From contig NZ_AP019400.1 in assembly GCF_004295585.1 (NCBI RefSeq), positions 6,502,501 to 6,566,500 on the forward strand: a stretch of 64,000 nucleotides of DNA, given 5' to 3'. The notes below the pieces were generated by a model, which saw only the letters and a list, made by a program, of their open reading frames with translations, searched no databases and was not told where the DNA came from. This document shows, piece after piece, positions 51,767 through 60,826 of this stretch. The position numbers and the translations under genes were made by a program. This DNA is from Cohnella abietis. Its GTDB lineage: Bacteria; Bacillota; Bacilli; Paenibacillales; Paenibacillaceae. The first letter of the stretch is position 1; each line of letters starts with the position of its first letter.

Positions 51767-52516
51767 TTATTTGCCGATAAATTGCTGCGTCCAGTAGGCT
51801 TCCCCATTCTTAACAACATACCCAACACCAAGATGAGTATAGGAACCGTTCATGATGTTAGCGCGATGCCCCGGCGAATTCATCCAAGCTGTGACAACCT
51901 CTTGTGGAGTCGGTTGGCCCTTGGCGATATTCTCTCCCGCTGACTGATATTGCACACCGAAATTCCGCATCATCGCGAACGGATCTCCATAAGTCGGAGA
52001 TTCATGGGAGAAATAGTTGTTGGCAGCCATATCCTCTGACTTTGCACGAGCTGAACGATTTAGGCTCGAGTCAGTCCCCGCACAAGCAGCTAATCCTGCT
52101 TTCTGCCGCTCTTGATTAGTAAGCTTTAATACTTCTGACTCGTAGCCCGTCATACTCTCATTAGCCGGAATCTTAACGGTTTCATCCTGCTTTAACGGTG
52201 CATCCGCCGACTGCTGGGGAGCTTTGGTCCCTTCATTACCGGAAGAGGGCGGTTCATTTATGTTCTTAGAGATATCTGGATTCGCCCGCAAAAAATCTCC
52301 AATATCCACATGGTAGCGCTCTGCAATATCAGCAATGGATTCATTCTTCTGGACAACATGCATATTGTAAGGAAGTTTTGTATCAACGGAGCTCACGTTA
52401 AATTGCGATCGTGGCTGTGATTGCGATTGAGATCTTGTTTTCATCTTCTGGCTCTGATTTTGACTGCTACATGCCACCAGCATAGCCAAACACACTATTA
52501 TCACTATTCGTTTCAT
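51767..52516 (-). CDS. Lipoprotein with LysM and CAP/SCP domains (YkwD-like)
   Basis: Exported protein of 249 residues. The signal peptide ends in MLVACS, a lipobox with the Cys at about 16, and a Gln/Ser-rich linker follows. A LysM-like motif (HVVQKNESIADIAERYHVDI, about 53-72) would bind peptidoglycan. The CAP domain (about 130-249) has LTNQERQKAGL, NYFSHESPTYGDPF, SAGENIAKGQ and WMNSPGHRANIM. Similar Bacillus proteins are spore- or wall-associated; the biochemical role is not established. ATG has GGGAGG upstream. Confidence 0.9.
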   Translation of the reverse strand: MKRIVIIVCLAMLVACSSQNQSQKMKTRSQSQSQPRSQFNVSSVDTKLPYNMHVVQKNESIADIAERYHVDIGDFLRANPDISKNINEPPSSGNEGTKAPQQSADAPLKQDETVKIPANESMTGYESEVLKLTNQERQKAGLAACAGTDSSLNRSARAKSEDMAANNYFSHESPTYGDPFAMMRNFGVQYQSAGENIAKGQPTPQEVVTAWMNSPGHRANIMNGSYTHLGVGYVVKNGEAYWTQQFIGK

Positions 52517-52636
52517 TGTTTATTTCCTCCCTTTCTTTCTCCACCTTAATTTCCCCTTCTTCCTGAAAAAAATCCAAACAGCTACAAGGAGGACCATTGA
52601 TGGGTGGACGAAATAGTAAGGAGTCGATTCTCCACA

Positions 52637-52677
52637 GAAAAAAACACGTACTCCACAATAAAACAATGGAGAACGTG
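52637..52677 (-). terminator. Intrinsic terminator of dbpA
   Basis: On the minus strand CACGTTCTCCA and TGGAGTACGTG form a hairpin (one mismatch) followed by seven T residues. It lies about 80 bp after the helicase stop. Confidence 0.82.
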
Positions 52678-52694
52678 CTTTTACAATCCTATTT

Positions 52695-52760
52695 GAGCTT
52701 CTTATGAGCTTCTTATGAGTTTCTTATGAGCTTCTTATGAGTTTCTTATGAGCTTCTTAT
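52695..52760. repeat. Six tandem copies of an 11-bp unit at the dbpA stop
   Basis: GAGCTTCTTAT (with C/T at the fourth base) is repeated six times without gaps. On the minus strand each copy contains TAA, and the first copy supplies the helicase stop codon at 52757-52759. Since 11 is not a multiple of 3, stops occur in all three frames. Confidence 0.92.
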
Positions 52761-54205
52761 GAGTTAGCCTCGTGAACCTTAAGCTGCTTACCCTTAACCG
52801 TCGTATTCTTCATTACTTCAATCACATGCGGACCCTTGCCATTCAAAATCTCAATAAAGGTTACACTGTCTTGAATAGTAATAATTCCGATGTCCTCTGC
52901 TGTTACACCCTCAATTCGAGCGAGCGTTCCGACAAAATCTACCGCTCTGAGCTTCTTTTTCTTGCCCCCGTTGAAGTACAGCTTCATGATACCCTTGTTA
53001 AGGTGTTCATTCTTGTCCTTCTTAATCGTAGGTTGAACGCTCAGCTTCTTCTCGAAAGCAGCCTGTCTCAATTCGACCTCGTCCTTTGAAGGCATTTTCC
53101 GCTTGCGGATTTCAAAACCGATATAACCCTCAATATTCGCTAAAAACTTGTCCTCATTAGGTGTCGCAAAGCTAATGGCTTTACCCGTCTTACCCGCACG
53201 TCCCGTTCTTCCTGTTCTATGAACGTAGCCCTCCGCGTCCTGTGGGAGATCATAATTAATGACATGAGTAATGCTATCAATATCGATTCCTCTGGCAGCG
53301 ACATCCGTTGCAACCAAATAGCGGAAAGCCCCTTTACGGAACTCGTTCATCACCTTGAAGCGATCCTCTTGCTCCATACCCCCGTGAATTTTGCCGCATC
53401 TAAAGCCCAACTGATCCAACTGCCGATAGACTTTATCTACTTGCTCCTGCGTTCTTCCGAAAATAATGCAGCTGTCCGGGTTCTCCACCACAATTACGTC
53501 ATGTAGAAGCTTTGGTTTGTCCCCTTCCTTCACAGTAATCAGGGAGTGATCGATAAGTGATGTTGTCGCATCTGCCGTAGAAGTAATCTCGATGTCTACC
53601 GGATTCCTCATGATTTTATGACAAAGCTTTTCGATATCCTTAGGCAAAGTCGCGGAAAATAACAGAGAGACCCTTTTCTTAGGGAGCTTCTGAACAATCT
53701 TCTCCACCTGCTCGATGAATCCCATATTGAGCATCTCATCAGCCTCATCAATAACGAGATAGCTGATACACTCAAGCTCAAGCGTACCCCTCTCGATATG
53801 ATCCATAACTCGTCCCGGCGTTCCCACAACAACATGTGTCTTCTGTTTTAGCTGTGCGGCTTGCTTGGAGAAGGGCTCCTTGCCATATAAAGGTGTCGCT
53901 TTAATCCGCTTAAATCTACCGATATTCGTAATGTCTTCATTTACTTGTACGGCAAGCTCTCGTGTAGGCGTGAGGATTAGTGCTTGTGGCTTGTTCTCTT
54001 CCCATTCCACCAGCTCACAGATCGGGATGCCGAACGCAGCCGTTTTGCCGCTCCCCGTGCGAGACTTGACGGTCAAATCCTTCTTCTCAAGCGCGATCGG
54101 TATGACTTGCTTCTGCACTTCAGTCGGCTTCTGATAGCCTAATCCACTTATCGCTCTGACGATTTCGTCGCTTAATTTATAGTCATTAAAGCTGCTTTCG
54201 CTCAT
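52757..54205 (-). CDS. dbpA: DEAD-box ATP-dependent RNA helicase DbpA (YxiN)
   Basis: Helicase of 482 residues that acts on 23S rRNA during large-subunit assembly. Motifs are RTGSGKTAAFG (motif I), PTRELA (Ia), VIDEADEMLNMGF (II), LLFSATLP (III), IIFGRTQEQV (IV), ATDVAARGIDI (V) and YVHRTGRTGRAGK (VI). The C-terminal DbpA RNA-binding domain (about 400-478) has KLYFNGGKKKKLRAVDFVGT and TTVKGKQLKVHEAN, nearly the same as Bacillus YxiN. Start ATG 54205 has AGGGG upstream. Divergent from the aminosugar-acid operon. Confidence 0.96.
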   Translation of the reverse strand: MSESSFNDYKLSDEIVRAISGLGYQKPTEVQKQVIPIALEKKDLTVKSRTGSGKTAAFGIPICELVEWEENKPQALILTPTRELAVQVNEDITNIGRFKRIKATPLYGKEPFSKQAAQLKQKTHVVVGTPGRVMDHIERGTLELECISYLVIDEADEMLNMGFIEQVEKIVQKLPKKRVSLLFSATLPKDIEKLCHKIMRNPVDIEITSTADATTSLIDHSLITVKEGDKPKLLHDVIVVENPDSCIIFGRTQEQVDKVYRQLDQLGFRCGKIHGGMEQEDRFKVMNEFRKGAFRYLVATDVAARGIDIDSITHVINYDLPQDAEGYVHRTGRTGRAGKTGKAISFATPNEDKFLANIEGYIGFEIRKRKMPSKDEVELRQAAFEKKLSVQPTIKKDKNEHLNKGIMKLYFNGGKKKKLRAVDFVGTLARIEGVTAEDIGIITIQDSVTFIEILNGKGPHVIEVMKNTTVKGKQLKVHEANS

Positions 54206-54333
54206 ATATGTACCCCTTTAATTAATTTCTTGTCTCTTACGAGTGTATCTTAGTCTAATCAAAAAAGACACTAAAGCCACGAATACCGTAGCGTCCCACA
54301 CCAATCTTTTATTAGAAGATAAATTCTAACCCC

Positions 54334-54362
54334 TTAAACATTATAACGTTATATTTACTAAT
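54334..54362 (+). promoter_or_regulatory. Promoter with perfect palindrome, likely GntR operator
   Basis: Weak -35 TTAAAC (54334-54339) and -10 ACTAAT (54357-54362) are spaced by 17 bp. The spacer contains the perfect 12-bp palindrome TATAACGTTATA (54342-54353). It is the only promoter-like site before the operon whose last gene is a GntR repressor. Confidence 0.5.
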
Positions 54363-54417
54363 CCAACATTAAGTGCTATCTTAACATTAGCAAGAGCAAT
54401 GAAGGTAGGTGAAGAGC

Positions 54418-55518
54418 ATGCAGGAGCCGTTCGTTCTAAGCAATCTTACACGTGTGAGCGGTGAAGCGATCGATATCGTAATCAATAACGATAGGATAGC
54501 CGAAATAACTCCCGCAGGGAGTGGACAAGGCAAACAGGTCATAGACTGCTCCGGCACCTATGTATCGAGCGGCTGGATTGATCTTCATGTCCACGCGTTT
54601 GCTGATTTTGATCCTTATGGGGATGAAATTGATGAGATTGGAATTAAGCAAGGTGTAACAACCCTCGTGGATGCCGGAAGCTGCGGAGCTGACAGCATTG
54701 CGGAGTTAGCTACACAAGGACAGCAAGCTCTAACCAATCTGTTCGCTTTTCTGAACATTTCTCGATTGGGGCTTAAAAGAATAGACGAATTATCCAATCT
54801 TGAATGGATTGATTCGAACGAAGCTGTTCGGGCGATCCACGAGCATAAGGACTTCATCATTGGGCTAAAAGCACGGATAAGCAAAAGCGTTGTCGGAGCT
54901 AGCGGTATTGAACCTTTACGTATAGCACGAAAGCTGTCCGACGAAACATCGCTGCCCTTAATGGTTCACATCGGTTCCGGTCCGCCGAGTATTGAGGACA
55001 TTGTTACTCTGTTAGAACCTAAAGATGTCATTACCCACTATCTCAACGGGAAAAAAAATAATCTGTTCAATGATCAAGATCAACCCCTGCAGGTGCTAGT
55101 TGAGGCCATTGCCCGAGGTGTTCACTTAGATGTTGGACATGGTACGGCAAGCTTCTCATTCAAGGTGGCTGAGGCAGCCAAACAGCATGGCATCGTATTA
55201 AATACGATTAGCACGGATATCTACCGCGGCAATCGACTTAACGGCCCTGTTTACAGTATGTCCCATGTTCTTTCCAAATTTCTTTACCTGGGATACCCGC
55301 TTGAGGAAATCATTTCAGCGGTCACGATAAATGCAGCCAACTGGCTCAACAAGCCGGAGCTCGGCCGAATTGAAGCTGGAGACGTTGCGAATTTAACCTT
55401 GTTTACCGTTCGTAACGATCCGATTACATTCGTTGATTCCGAAGGTGACAAGCGTGAAGGAAAAATGAGTATTGCAGCCAAAGGAGTCGTTGTGAATGGG
55501 CAATTCATTGAATGTTAA
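54418..55518 (+). CDS. Amidohydrolase/deacetylase-type metallohydrolase of the Dga cluster
   Basis: TIM-barrel amidohydrolase of 366 residues, resembling the EF_0837/AHA_3915 group. Metal ligands are HVH in GWIDLHVHAFAD, the carboxylated Lys in IGLKARISKS, His in LMVHIGSG and VITHYLNG, and Asp in ISTDIYRG. In such operons it probably removes an acyl group from the amino-sugar acid before the lyase acts; the reaction is inferred from context. ATG 54418 follows AGGTGA. Its 3' end overlaps the next gene by 23 nt. Confidence 0.83.
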   Translation: MQEPFVLSNLTRVSGEAIDIVINNDRIAEITPAGSGQGKQVIDCSGTYVSSGWIDLHVHAFADFDPYGDEIDEIGIKQGVTTLVDAGSCGADSIAELATQGQQALTNLFAFLNISRLGLKRIDELSNLEWIDSNEAVRAIHEHKDFIIGLKARISKSVVGASGIEPLRIARKLSDETSLPLMVHIGSGPPSIEDIVTLLEPKDVITHYLNGKKNNLFNDQDQPLQVLVEAIARGVHLDVGHGTASFSFKVAEAAKQHGIVLNTISTDIYRGNRLNGPVYSMSHVLSKFLYLGYPLEEIISAVTINAANWLNKPELGRIEAGDVANLTLFTVRNDPITFVDSEGDKREGKMSIAAKGVVVNGQFIEC

Positions 55519-56599
55519 ATATGGACTTAAACGTGTTATTAATGCTAGCGGGCGTATGAGTATTCTCGGAGTATCCGCACCAACTGACACCGTAATGGAT
55601 GCAATGAAGCAAGGCGGACAAAGCTATGTAGAAATTGCCGACCTAGTCGATAAAGCAGGAGATCACGTTGCAAGAATTCTCGGCTCCGAAGCAGCTGTAA
55701 TTGTTAACTCCGCATCGAGCGGTATTGCACTGTCTGTTGCCGCTATTGTAACAAAAGGCGATCGTCGCAAAAGCGTGCGTCTGCATCAGGAGACCATAGC
55801 TAATAATGAAATCATCATCTTAAAGGGTCACAATGTACAATACGGAGCACCGGTCGAAACAATGGTCTTTTTAGGTGGCGGGAAGCTAGTAGAGGTTGGT
55901 TACGCTAATGAAGGCAAAGCCGAGCATATTGAAGATGCCATTAGCGAAAATACAGCAGCCATTCTTTATGTTAAATCGCACCATGCCGTTCAAAAAAATA
56001 TGATTTCCGTCGAGGAAGCTTGGGAAATTGCCCAGCGAAATGGTGTTCCTCTAATCGTAGATGCCGCAGCGGAAGAAGATATTCAGAAATATGTGAAATA
56101 TTCTGATCTTGCTATCTACAGCGGATCGAAAGCTATCGAAGGTCCAACTTCCGGTATTGTTGGCGGTAAGCGGACTTATATACAATGGGTCAAGGTACAA
56201 TTGCATGGCATTGGTCGCAGCATGAAGGTCGGCAAAGAAACCTCATTCGGCTTATTGCAAGCTCTCGATGAATACTGCGTCAAGGAAGACAAGAGCGAAG
56301 AGGAAAAAGAAGCGCTACAGCTGCTCGTGCCACTCAATGACTTAGCTGGCGTGAAGGTAACGATTGTGCAGGATGAAGCAGGAAGAGCTATTTTCCGTGC
56401 TCGCATTCAAATCGATCCCCTGCTAGCACCTACAGACGCCAAGAAAGCTGTGGCGGATCTTCAGAATGGCGACATCGCCATCTATACAAGGGATTACGGC
56501 GTCAGACAGGGCTATTTCGATATTGACCCACGCCCGCTTCAAGGTGATGATATCAAGATCATTGAATCTAGAATTCGCGAATTAACTGGAGGCAAATAA
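55496..56599 (+). CDS. dgaE: DgaE-family PLP-dependent ammonia lyase
   Basis: SelA-like fold type I PLP enzyme of 367 residues. The PLP Lys is in AIYSGSKAIEGPTSGIVGG (about 215). The N-terminal RVINASGRMSILGVSAPTD and ILGSEAAVIVNSASSGIAL match the family. In Salmonella DgaE converts D-glucosaminate 6-phosphate to KDPG and ammonia. Because a KDG kinase follows here and no specific PTS is seen, the enzyme may act on the unphosphorylated acid. ATG 55496 has GGAG 9 nt upstream. Confidence 0.87.
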   Translation: MGNSLNVKYGLKRVINASGRMSILGVSAPTDTVMDAMKQGGQSYVEIADLVDKAGDHVARILGSEAAVIVNSASSGIALSVAAIVTKGDRRKSVRLHQETIANNEIIILKGHNVQYGAPVETMVFLGGGKLVEVGYANEGKAEHIEDAISENTAAILYVKSHHAVQKNMISVEEAWEIAQRNGVPLIVDAAAEEDIQKYVKYSDLAIYSGSKAIEGPTSGIVGGKRTYIQWVKVQLHGIGRSMKVGKETSFGLLQALDEYCVKEDKSEEEKEALQLLVPLNDLAGVKVTIVQDEAGRAIFRARIQIDPLLAPTDAKKAVADLQNGDIAIYTRDYGVRQGYFDIDPRPLQGDDIKIIESRIRELTGGK

Positions 56600-56600
56600 C

Positions 56601-57356
56601 ATGACAAACATTGCGAAGCGTTTCTACAAAGGCCGTGCTTCATTAAACGTATTAGCCAATAGCGTAGAGAACGGTAAAGAGGTATTCGAAGCGGCAGAGG
56701 GATATGTGTTAGTTGGAGTGCTTTCTAAGGACTATCCAACAGTCGAAACAGCTGTCGTTGCGATGAAGGAATATGGCAAAGAAATAGAGGATGCTGTTTC
56801 GATAGGATTAGGTGCTGGAGACAGTCGTCAGGCTGCCGTCGTAGCCGCTATTGCTAAGCAATATGCTGGAAGTCATATCAATCAAGTGTTTCCTGCTGTT
56901 GGAGCCACTCGTTCTAATCTGAATGGACAGGATGGCTGGATCAATAGCATGATTTCTCCTTCTGGGCGCGTAGGCTACGTTAATATTTCTACGGGTCCAA
57001 TCAGCGGAGCACATACCGAGCATGCGGTCGTGCCGATTAAAGCTGCGATTGCCCTTGTACGTGATATGGGTGGGAATGCTTTGAAATACTACCCGATTAA
57101 TGGACTGAGCTGTGAGGACGAGCTTCGCGCAGTAGCGCAAGCCTGCGGAGAAGAAGGCTTCGCGTTAGAGCCAACAGGCGGCATTGATAAAGAAAATTTC
57201 GAAGCTATCCTCAAGATATGCTTGGAAGCTAACGTTCCTCAAGTTATCCCTCATGTATACTCATCGATCATTGACAAGGCAACGGGGAAAACAAAGGTCG
57301 CTGATGTTAAAGAACTGCTTGAAACAATGAAACGTTTGGTTGATCTCCATGGCTAA
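56601..57356 (+). CDS. dgaF: DgaF-family 2-dehydro-3-deoxy-6-phosphogluconate aldolase
   Basis: Aldolase of 251 residues that cleaves KDPG into pyruvate and glyceraldehyde 3-phosphate. The likely Schiff-base Lys is in GNALKYYPINGLSCEDEL (about 155), and PTGGIDKENFEAIL is a phosphate-binding loop. The N-terminal region has FYKGRASLNVLANSVENGKE, typical of this group. ATG 56601 lies 2 nt after the DgaE stop with GGAGG 8 nt upstream. Confidence 0.88.
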   Translation: MTNIAKRFYKGRASLNVLANSVENGKEVFEAAEGYVLVGVLSKDYPTVETAVVAMKEYGKEIEDAVSIGLGAGDSRQAAVVAAIAKQYAGSHINQVFPAVGATRSNLNGQDGWINSMISPSGRVGYVNISTGPISGAHTEHAVVPIKAAIALVRDMGGNALKYYPINGLSCEDELRAVAQACGEEGFALEPTGGIDKENFEAILKICLEANVPQVIPHVYSSIIDKATGKTKVADVKELLETMKRLVDLHG

Positions 57357-58365
57357 AAAAATCGCTGCCTTCGGAGAGGTCATGATGCGCTTGCAGGTAC
57401 CCGGTTACGAATTGCTTTCTCAAGCCGGTACGCTTAGCTATTCTTTCTCAGGGACTGGGGTGAACGTAGCCTCTGCCCTTGCACGCTTCGGGCATACTGG
57501 ATACCTCGTCTCCACATTGCCCGCTAATGCTGTGGGTGATGCGGCGGCAGCTTATTTGCGTAAATTAGGTATTGCGCAAGCATTCATTAATCGTGGCGGA
57601 CAATATGTTGGCTTGTACTTCTTGGAAAATGGATTCGGTGCGCGGCCTAGTCGCGTGACCTATTCCAACCGCCAAGAAAGCAGCTTTAATACGGCTCCCG
57701 AAAATTCGTATGATTTCGCCGATATTGCCAATAACATTGACGTCGTTCATTTTTGCGGAATTACGCTAGCAATGAATGATTCCGTTCGCCGCCACATGAA
57801 ATCCTTTGCTCAAGCGGTCAAAGCCAAGGGCGGAACAGTTGTTTTCGACTGTAACTATCGACCTTTCCACTGGGGCGAAGGTAGCTATGCTAAAGCGAAG
57901 CCCTTCTACGAAGAAATGCTGCAGCTAGCCGATATTGTCATGATGAACGAGAAGGATGCCCTATTTGTCCTTGGAATGGAATCAACCAAAGAAACTCGAC
58001 AAGAGCAGCTTATGGAGCTTATCCCAGCTGTTGCTCAAAAATATAATATCTCGGTAATCGCAGGTACACATCGTTCTATTAATAGCGACAATACGCATGC
58101 GTTGCAGGGATATATTTATAAAGATGCTGATTTCACCTTTTCCCGAACACTTACTTTCTCCGTCTATGATAGAATTGGTGCTGGAGATGCCTATACGAGC
58201 GGTATTATGCATGGGGTACTGGAACAATACTCCGCTACTCGCACAGTCGAGTTTGCCTCAACAGCAGCTATGCTAGCCCATACGATTGTGGGCGATACCC
58301 CGATGTCATCAGAGAATGAAATTCTCAAGGCGATGACCGAATCATTAGGCGACGTAGAAAGGTAG
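57349..58365 (+). CDS. kdgK: 2-Keto-3-deoxygluconate kinase, PfkB family
   Basis: Sugar kinase of 338 residues. It has KIAAFGEVMMRL at the N-terminus, a Gly-rich FSGTGVNVASALARFG, and the catalytic signature RIGAGDAYTSGIMHG (about 265). In the operon it would phosphorylate KDG to KDPG for the DgaF aldolase. I placed the start at ATG 57349, which overlaps the DgaF stop by 8 nt; a TTG at 57340 is the alternative. No strong ribosome site, so coupling to dgaF is likely. Confidence 0.85.
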   Translation: MAKKIAAFGEVMMRLQVPGYELLSQAGTLSYSFSGTGVNVASALARFGHTGYLVSTLPANAVGDAAAAYLRKLGIAQAFINRGGQYVGLYFLENGFGARPSRVTYSNRQESSFNTAPENSYDFADIANNIDVVHFCGITLAMNDSVRRHMKSFAQAVKAKGGTVVFDCNYRPFHWGEGSYAKAKPFYEEMLQLADIVMMNEKDALFVLGMESTKETRQEQLMELIPAVAQKYNISVIAGTHRSINSDNTHALQGYIYKDADFTFSRTLTFSVYDRIGAGDAYTSGIMHGVLEQYSATRTVEFASTAAMLAHTIVGDTPMSSENEILKAMTESLGDVER

Positions 58366-59090
58366 TGAATCTGACCGTGAGGTTATCCAGAAACAAAAGG
58401 CCCTTATACTTGCAAATCAAAAATATTTTGAAGGATAGAATACTGCACGGCGTTTATCCTATTCAGACGAATATTCCTTCGGAGCCCCAGCTGGAGACTG
58501 AGTTCACTGTCAGTAAAATCACGATCCGTAACGCAATAAAGGAGCTATGCCAAGAAGGCTACCTGGAGAAGGGCAGCGGTAAAGGCACGAAGGTTATCCG
58601 TAATACAGCAACCTCCAAGCTTTCGACCTGGAAACGTTTTACGGAATTGTTGGTCGAAGAAGGTCACCAAATACAAAAGCAATTGTTAAGTATTGAAGTC
58701 ATAAGCACGATTGAAGCTACGGAGCCCCGCCGTTTATTCGGAGAGCAGTGCATTCGCATTGAGCGTCTGTATGAGTTGAACGGTTTACCTTACATTCATT
58801 ACACGCATTACTTGACGATGAGGATTGGCGACATTGAGCAATCGGATTTGAATGCCCAGTCCCTATATGGATTACTAGAGGAAAATGATATTGCGCTAGA
58901 GAAATATCGGGATCAGTTTGCTGTAGCCTATGCTCCTCCTCTTATTGAAGAGAGGCTGCAGGTCAAAGAGAATACCCCGTTATTAAAAAGATTACGTTAT
59001 TCCTATGACGAGGTTAGTGACGTGGTCGAATATAGCGAGGGGTATTACAACACCACCATGCAAAATTACGTTGTGAATTATAACGTATAG
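58365..59090 (+). CDS. GntR-family (HutC/UTRA) transcriptional regulator
   Basis: Repressor of 241 residues. The N-terminal winged HTH (about 1-75) has PLYLQIKNILKDRILHGVYP and FTVSKITIRNAIKELCQEGY. The C-terminal UTRA domain (about 95-241) binds a sugar-like effector; IRIERLYELNGLPYIHYTHY and NTPLLKRLRYSYDEV are family-typical. GTG 58365 shares its G with the kinase stop (TAGTG). It is the last gene of the operon and probably controls it through the palindrome at 54342. Confidence 0.9.
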   Translation: MNLTVRLSRNKRPLYLQIKNILKDRILHGVYPIQTNIPSEPQLETEFTVSKITIRNAIKELCQEGYLEKGSGKGTKVIRNTATSKLSTWKRFTELLVEEGHQIQKQLLSIEVISTIEATEPRRLFGEQCIRIERLYELNGLPYIHYTHYLTMRIGDIEQSDLNAQSLYGLLEENDIALEKYRDQFAVAYAPPLIEERLQVKENTPLLKRLRYSYDEVSDVVEYSEGYYNTTMQNYVVNYNV

Positions 59091-59140
59091 GAAGCTAGTG
59101 CTTACTGATGCGTCATCGGCTAAAATGCTTTATTTCGGAA

Positions 59141-59191
59141 AGTCCGGTCGTTCTGTGCGAGGACACTCTCGTCAGTTCGCCGGGCTTTTTT
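59141..59191 (+). terminator. Terminator of the Dga-type operon
   Basis: AGTCCGG (59141-59147) pairs with CCGGGCT (59180-59186), with inner pairing in the loop, followed by six T residues. Confidence 0.8.
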
Positions 59192-59282
59192 ATAGCTGCT
59201 TTTACTAATATCCCACAAGAGGATATTTATGGTACTCTATCCTACAGAAAGACAATTTGTTTTGATCTCAGGAGGAGCCCAC

Positions 59283-59903
59283 ATGACAATTATCGAAAAC
59301 AACGCCGTCGTTCTGTTCCAGGGCGATAGCATTACAGATGCTGAACGTAACCGGGGTGTATCCATACATCTAGGTAATGGCTATGCGAATATAGCCGCGT
59401 CCCTCTTCGCCAATCAGTATCCAGAGAAACAGGTAACCTTCCTCAACCGAGGTGTATCAGGCGACCGCGCTACCAGCTTGGAGGCACGCTGGGCTGAGGA
59501 TTGCTTGCAGCTCAACCCTAAGCCAACTTGGGTATCTATCTATGTCGGTATTAACGATACTGCCCATACCCCTCCTGTGAATACCGAAGAATTCGAAGCC
59601 TCGTACCGGAACTTAATCCAACAAGCTCAAGAGCATTTATCAGCTAAATTTATACTAATTGAGCCTTTCGTGCTACCAGTAAACGAAATCCAGCAGCAAT
59701 GGAGAGTGAATCTGGAAGCCAAAATACAGGTTGTTCGTAAGCTTGCAGGTGAGCTCAAAGCTCCTTACGTGCCTCTTGATGGCCTGTTCGCAGCAGCTGC
59801 AGCTCAGACTGGACCTGAATATTGGGCTCCAGATGGCGTGCATCCTTCCCCAGCTGGTGCAGCTCTTATCGCGAAAGCATGGCTTCAAGCGGTTAAAGCC
59901 TAG
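59283..59903 (+). CDS. SGNH/GDSL-family hydrolase
   Basis: Cytosolic esterase-like enzyme of 206 residues. Block I is FQGDSITDAERNRG with the nucleophilic Ser, block II Gly is in NRGVSGDRATSL, block III is YVGINDTAH, and block V is APDGVHPSPAG with the Asp-His pair. Relatives include carbohydrate esterases and thioesterase-like enzymes. ATG 59283 follows GGAGGAG; a longer reading from 59229 is not supported. It follows the Dga operon terminator, so it is probably a separate unit, although deacylation of a related sugar is possible. Confidence 0.9.
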   Translation: MTIIENNAVVLFQGDSITDAERNRGVSIHLGNGYANIAASLFANQYPEKQVTFLNRGVSGDRATSLEARWAEDCLQLNPKPTWVSIYVGINDTAHTPPVNTEEFEASYRNLIQQAQEHLSAKFILIEPFVLPVNEIQQQWRVNLEAKIQVVRKLAGELKAPYVPLDGLFAAAAAQTGPEYWAPDGVHPSPAGAALIAKAWLQAVKA

Positions 59904-59927
59904 TTATTATTACATTCATGCAAATAG

Positions 59928-59973
59928 AAAAAGCTAATCTTAAACCTCATCGCAGGTTAAGATTAGCTTTTTT
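59928..59973. terminator. Bidirectional terminator
   Basis: AAAAAGCTAATCTTAAACCT and AGGTTAAGATTAGCTTTTTT pair with one bulge between the convergent SGNH hydrolase and rpiA genes. Confidence 0.88.
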
Positions 59974-60000
59974 ATAGTATAGACTTTAATCCTAGGAAGC

Positions 60001-60699
60001 TTATGTCGTCAATATTTCAACATTGTAGTTAATGAACAAGCCGGACTCAATAACTCCCGGTATGGACTTGATTTCTTTCTCATAATCTGCGGTTATCTTA
60101 TTAAAACGAACGTCTAGAATCAAATTTCCAGCTTCTGTTATTACAGGGCCATCCTTGGACTTCGCCAATCTTAAGTTAATCTCGTTCGCACCCAGCTTGA
60201 GTAATTCCAGCTCAACTAAGTTGACCGCTCTAGGGTCAACTTCAATCGGAGTCGCGAATTTCTCACCTAAATGGGCAACGAATTTGGAGGAATCAACGAG
60301 AATATAATTTTCCGGAGAGCTCTTAATAACAAGCTTCTCTGCGAACATTGCTCCACCTCTGCCCTTGATCAGGCTCTTCTGAGGATCAACCTCATCCGCG
60401 CCATCAAAGGACCAATCCGGCCTTACATTCAATAGAGTTGAAGTATTTAAGCCCAGAATAGAACAAGTAAGTGAAACCTCATGAGAGGTTGGGATAGCTA
60501 GAACATTCAGGTTCTGCTCCTTAACCTTCTTGCTAATCGCCTGTAACGCAAGGAATGAGGTCGATCCCGAGCCCACGCCAATAACGTCCCCATTTTTTAC
60601 GCGCTCCGCAATTTTCTCCGCTACTTTCTCTTTCTGCTCTCTATTCGAGATTTCACTCGACCACTGCAAAGTTGTCGCAATTTTATTGTCCCAAATCAT
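60001..60699 (-). CDS. rpiA: Ribose-5-phosphate isomerase A
   Basis: Pentose-phosphate enzyme of 232 residues interconverting ribose 5-phosphate and ribulose 5-phosphate. Motifs GVGSGSTSFLAL (phosphate loop, about 41-52), SFDGADEVDP (about 98-107) and KGRGGAMFAEKLV match RpiA. ATG 60699 follows GAGGG. Monocistronic. An extended -10 (TGATATAAT, hexamer at 60750-60755, minus strand) lies upstream. Many Bacillales rely on RpiB, so RpiA here may be additional. Confidence 0.93.
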   Translation of the reverse strand: MIWDNKIATTLQWSSEISNREQKEKVAEKIAERVKNGDVIGVGSGSTSFLALQAISKKVKEQNLNVLAIPTSHEVSLTCSILGLNTSTLLNVRPDWSFDGADEVDPQKSLIKGRGGAMFAEKLVIKSSPENYILVDSSKFVAHLGEKFATPIEVDPRAVNLVELELLKLGANEINLRLAKSKDGPVITEAGNLILDVRFNKITADYEKEIKSIPGVIESGLFINYNVEILTT

Positions 60700-60826
60700 T
60701 ATAGACCCTCGCTTTTGATAAAATGGATGAGATTGTAGCCTTTCCGCCTATTATATCATGTTTGCCGAGGGACTACCTGCTGCCTTTCGACTATCGTCAA
60801 CTCTAGCATCAGCTTCCAAGACAAGC

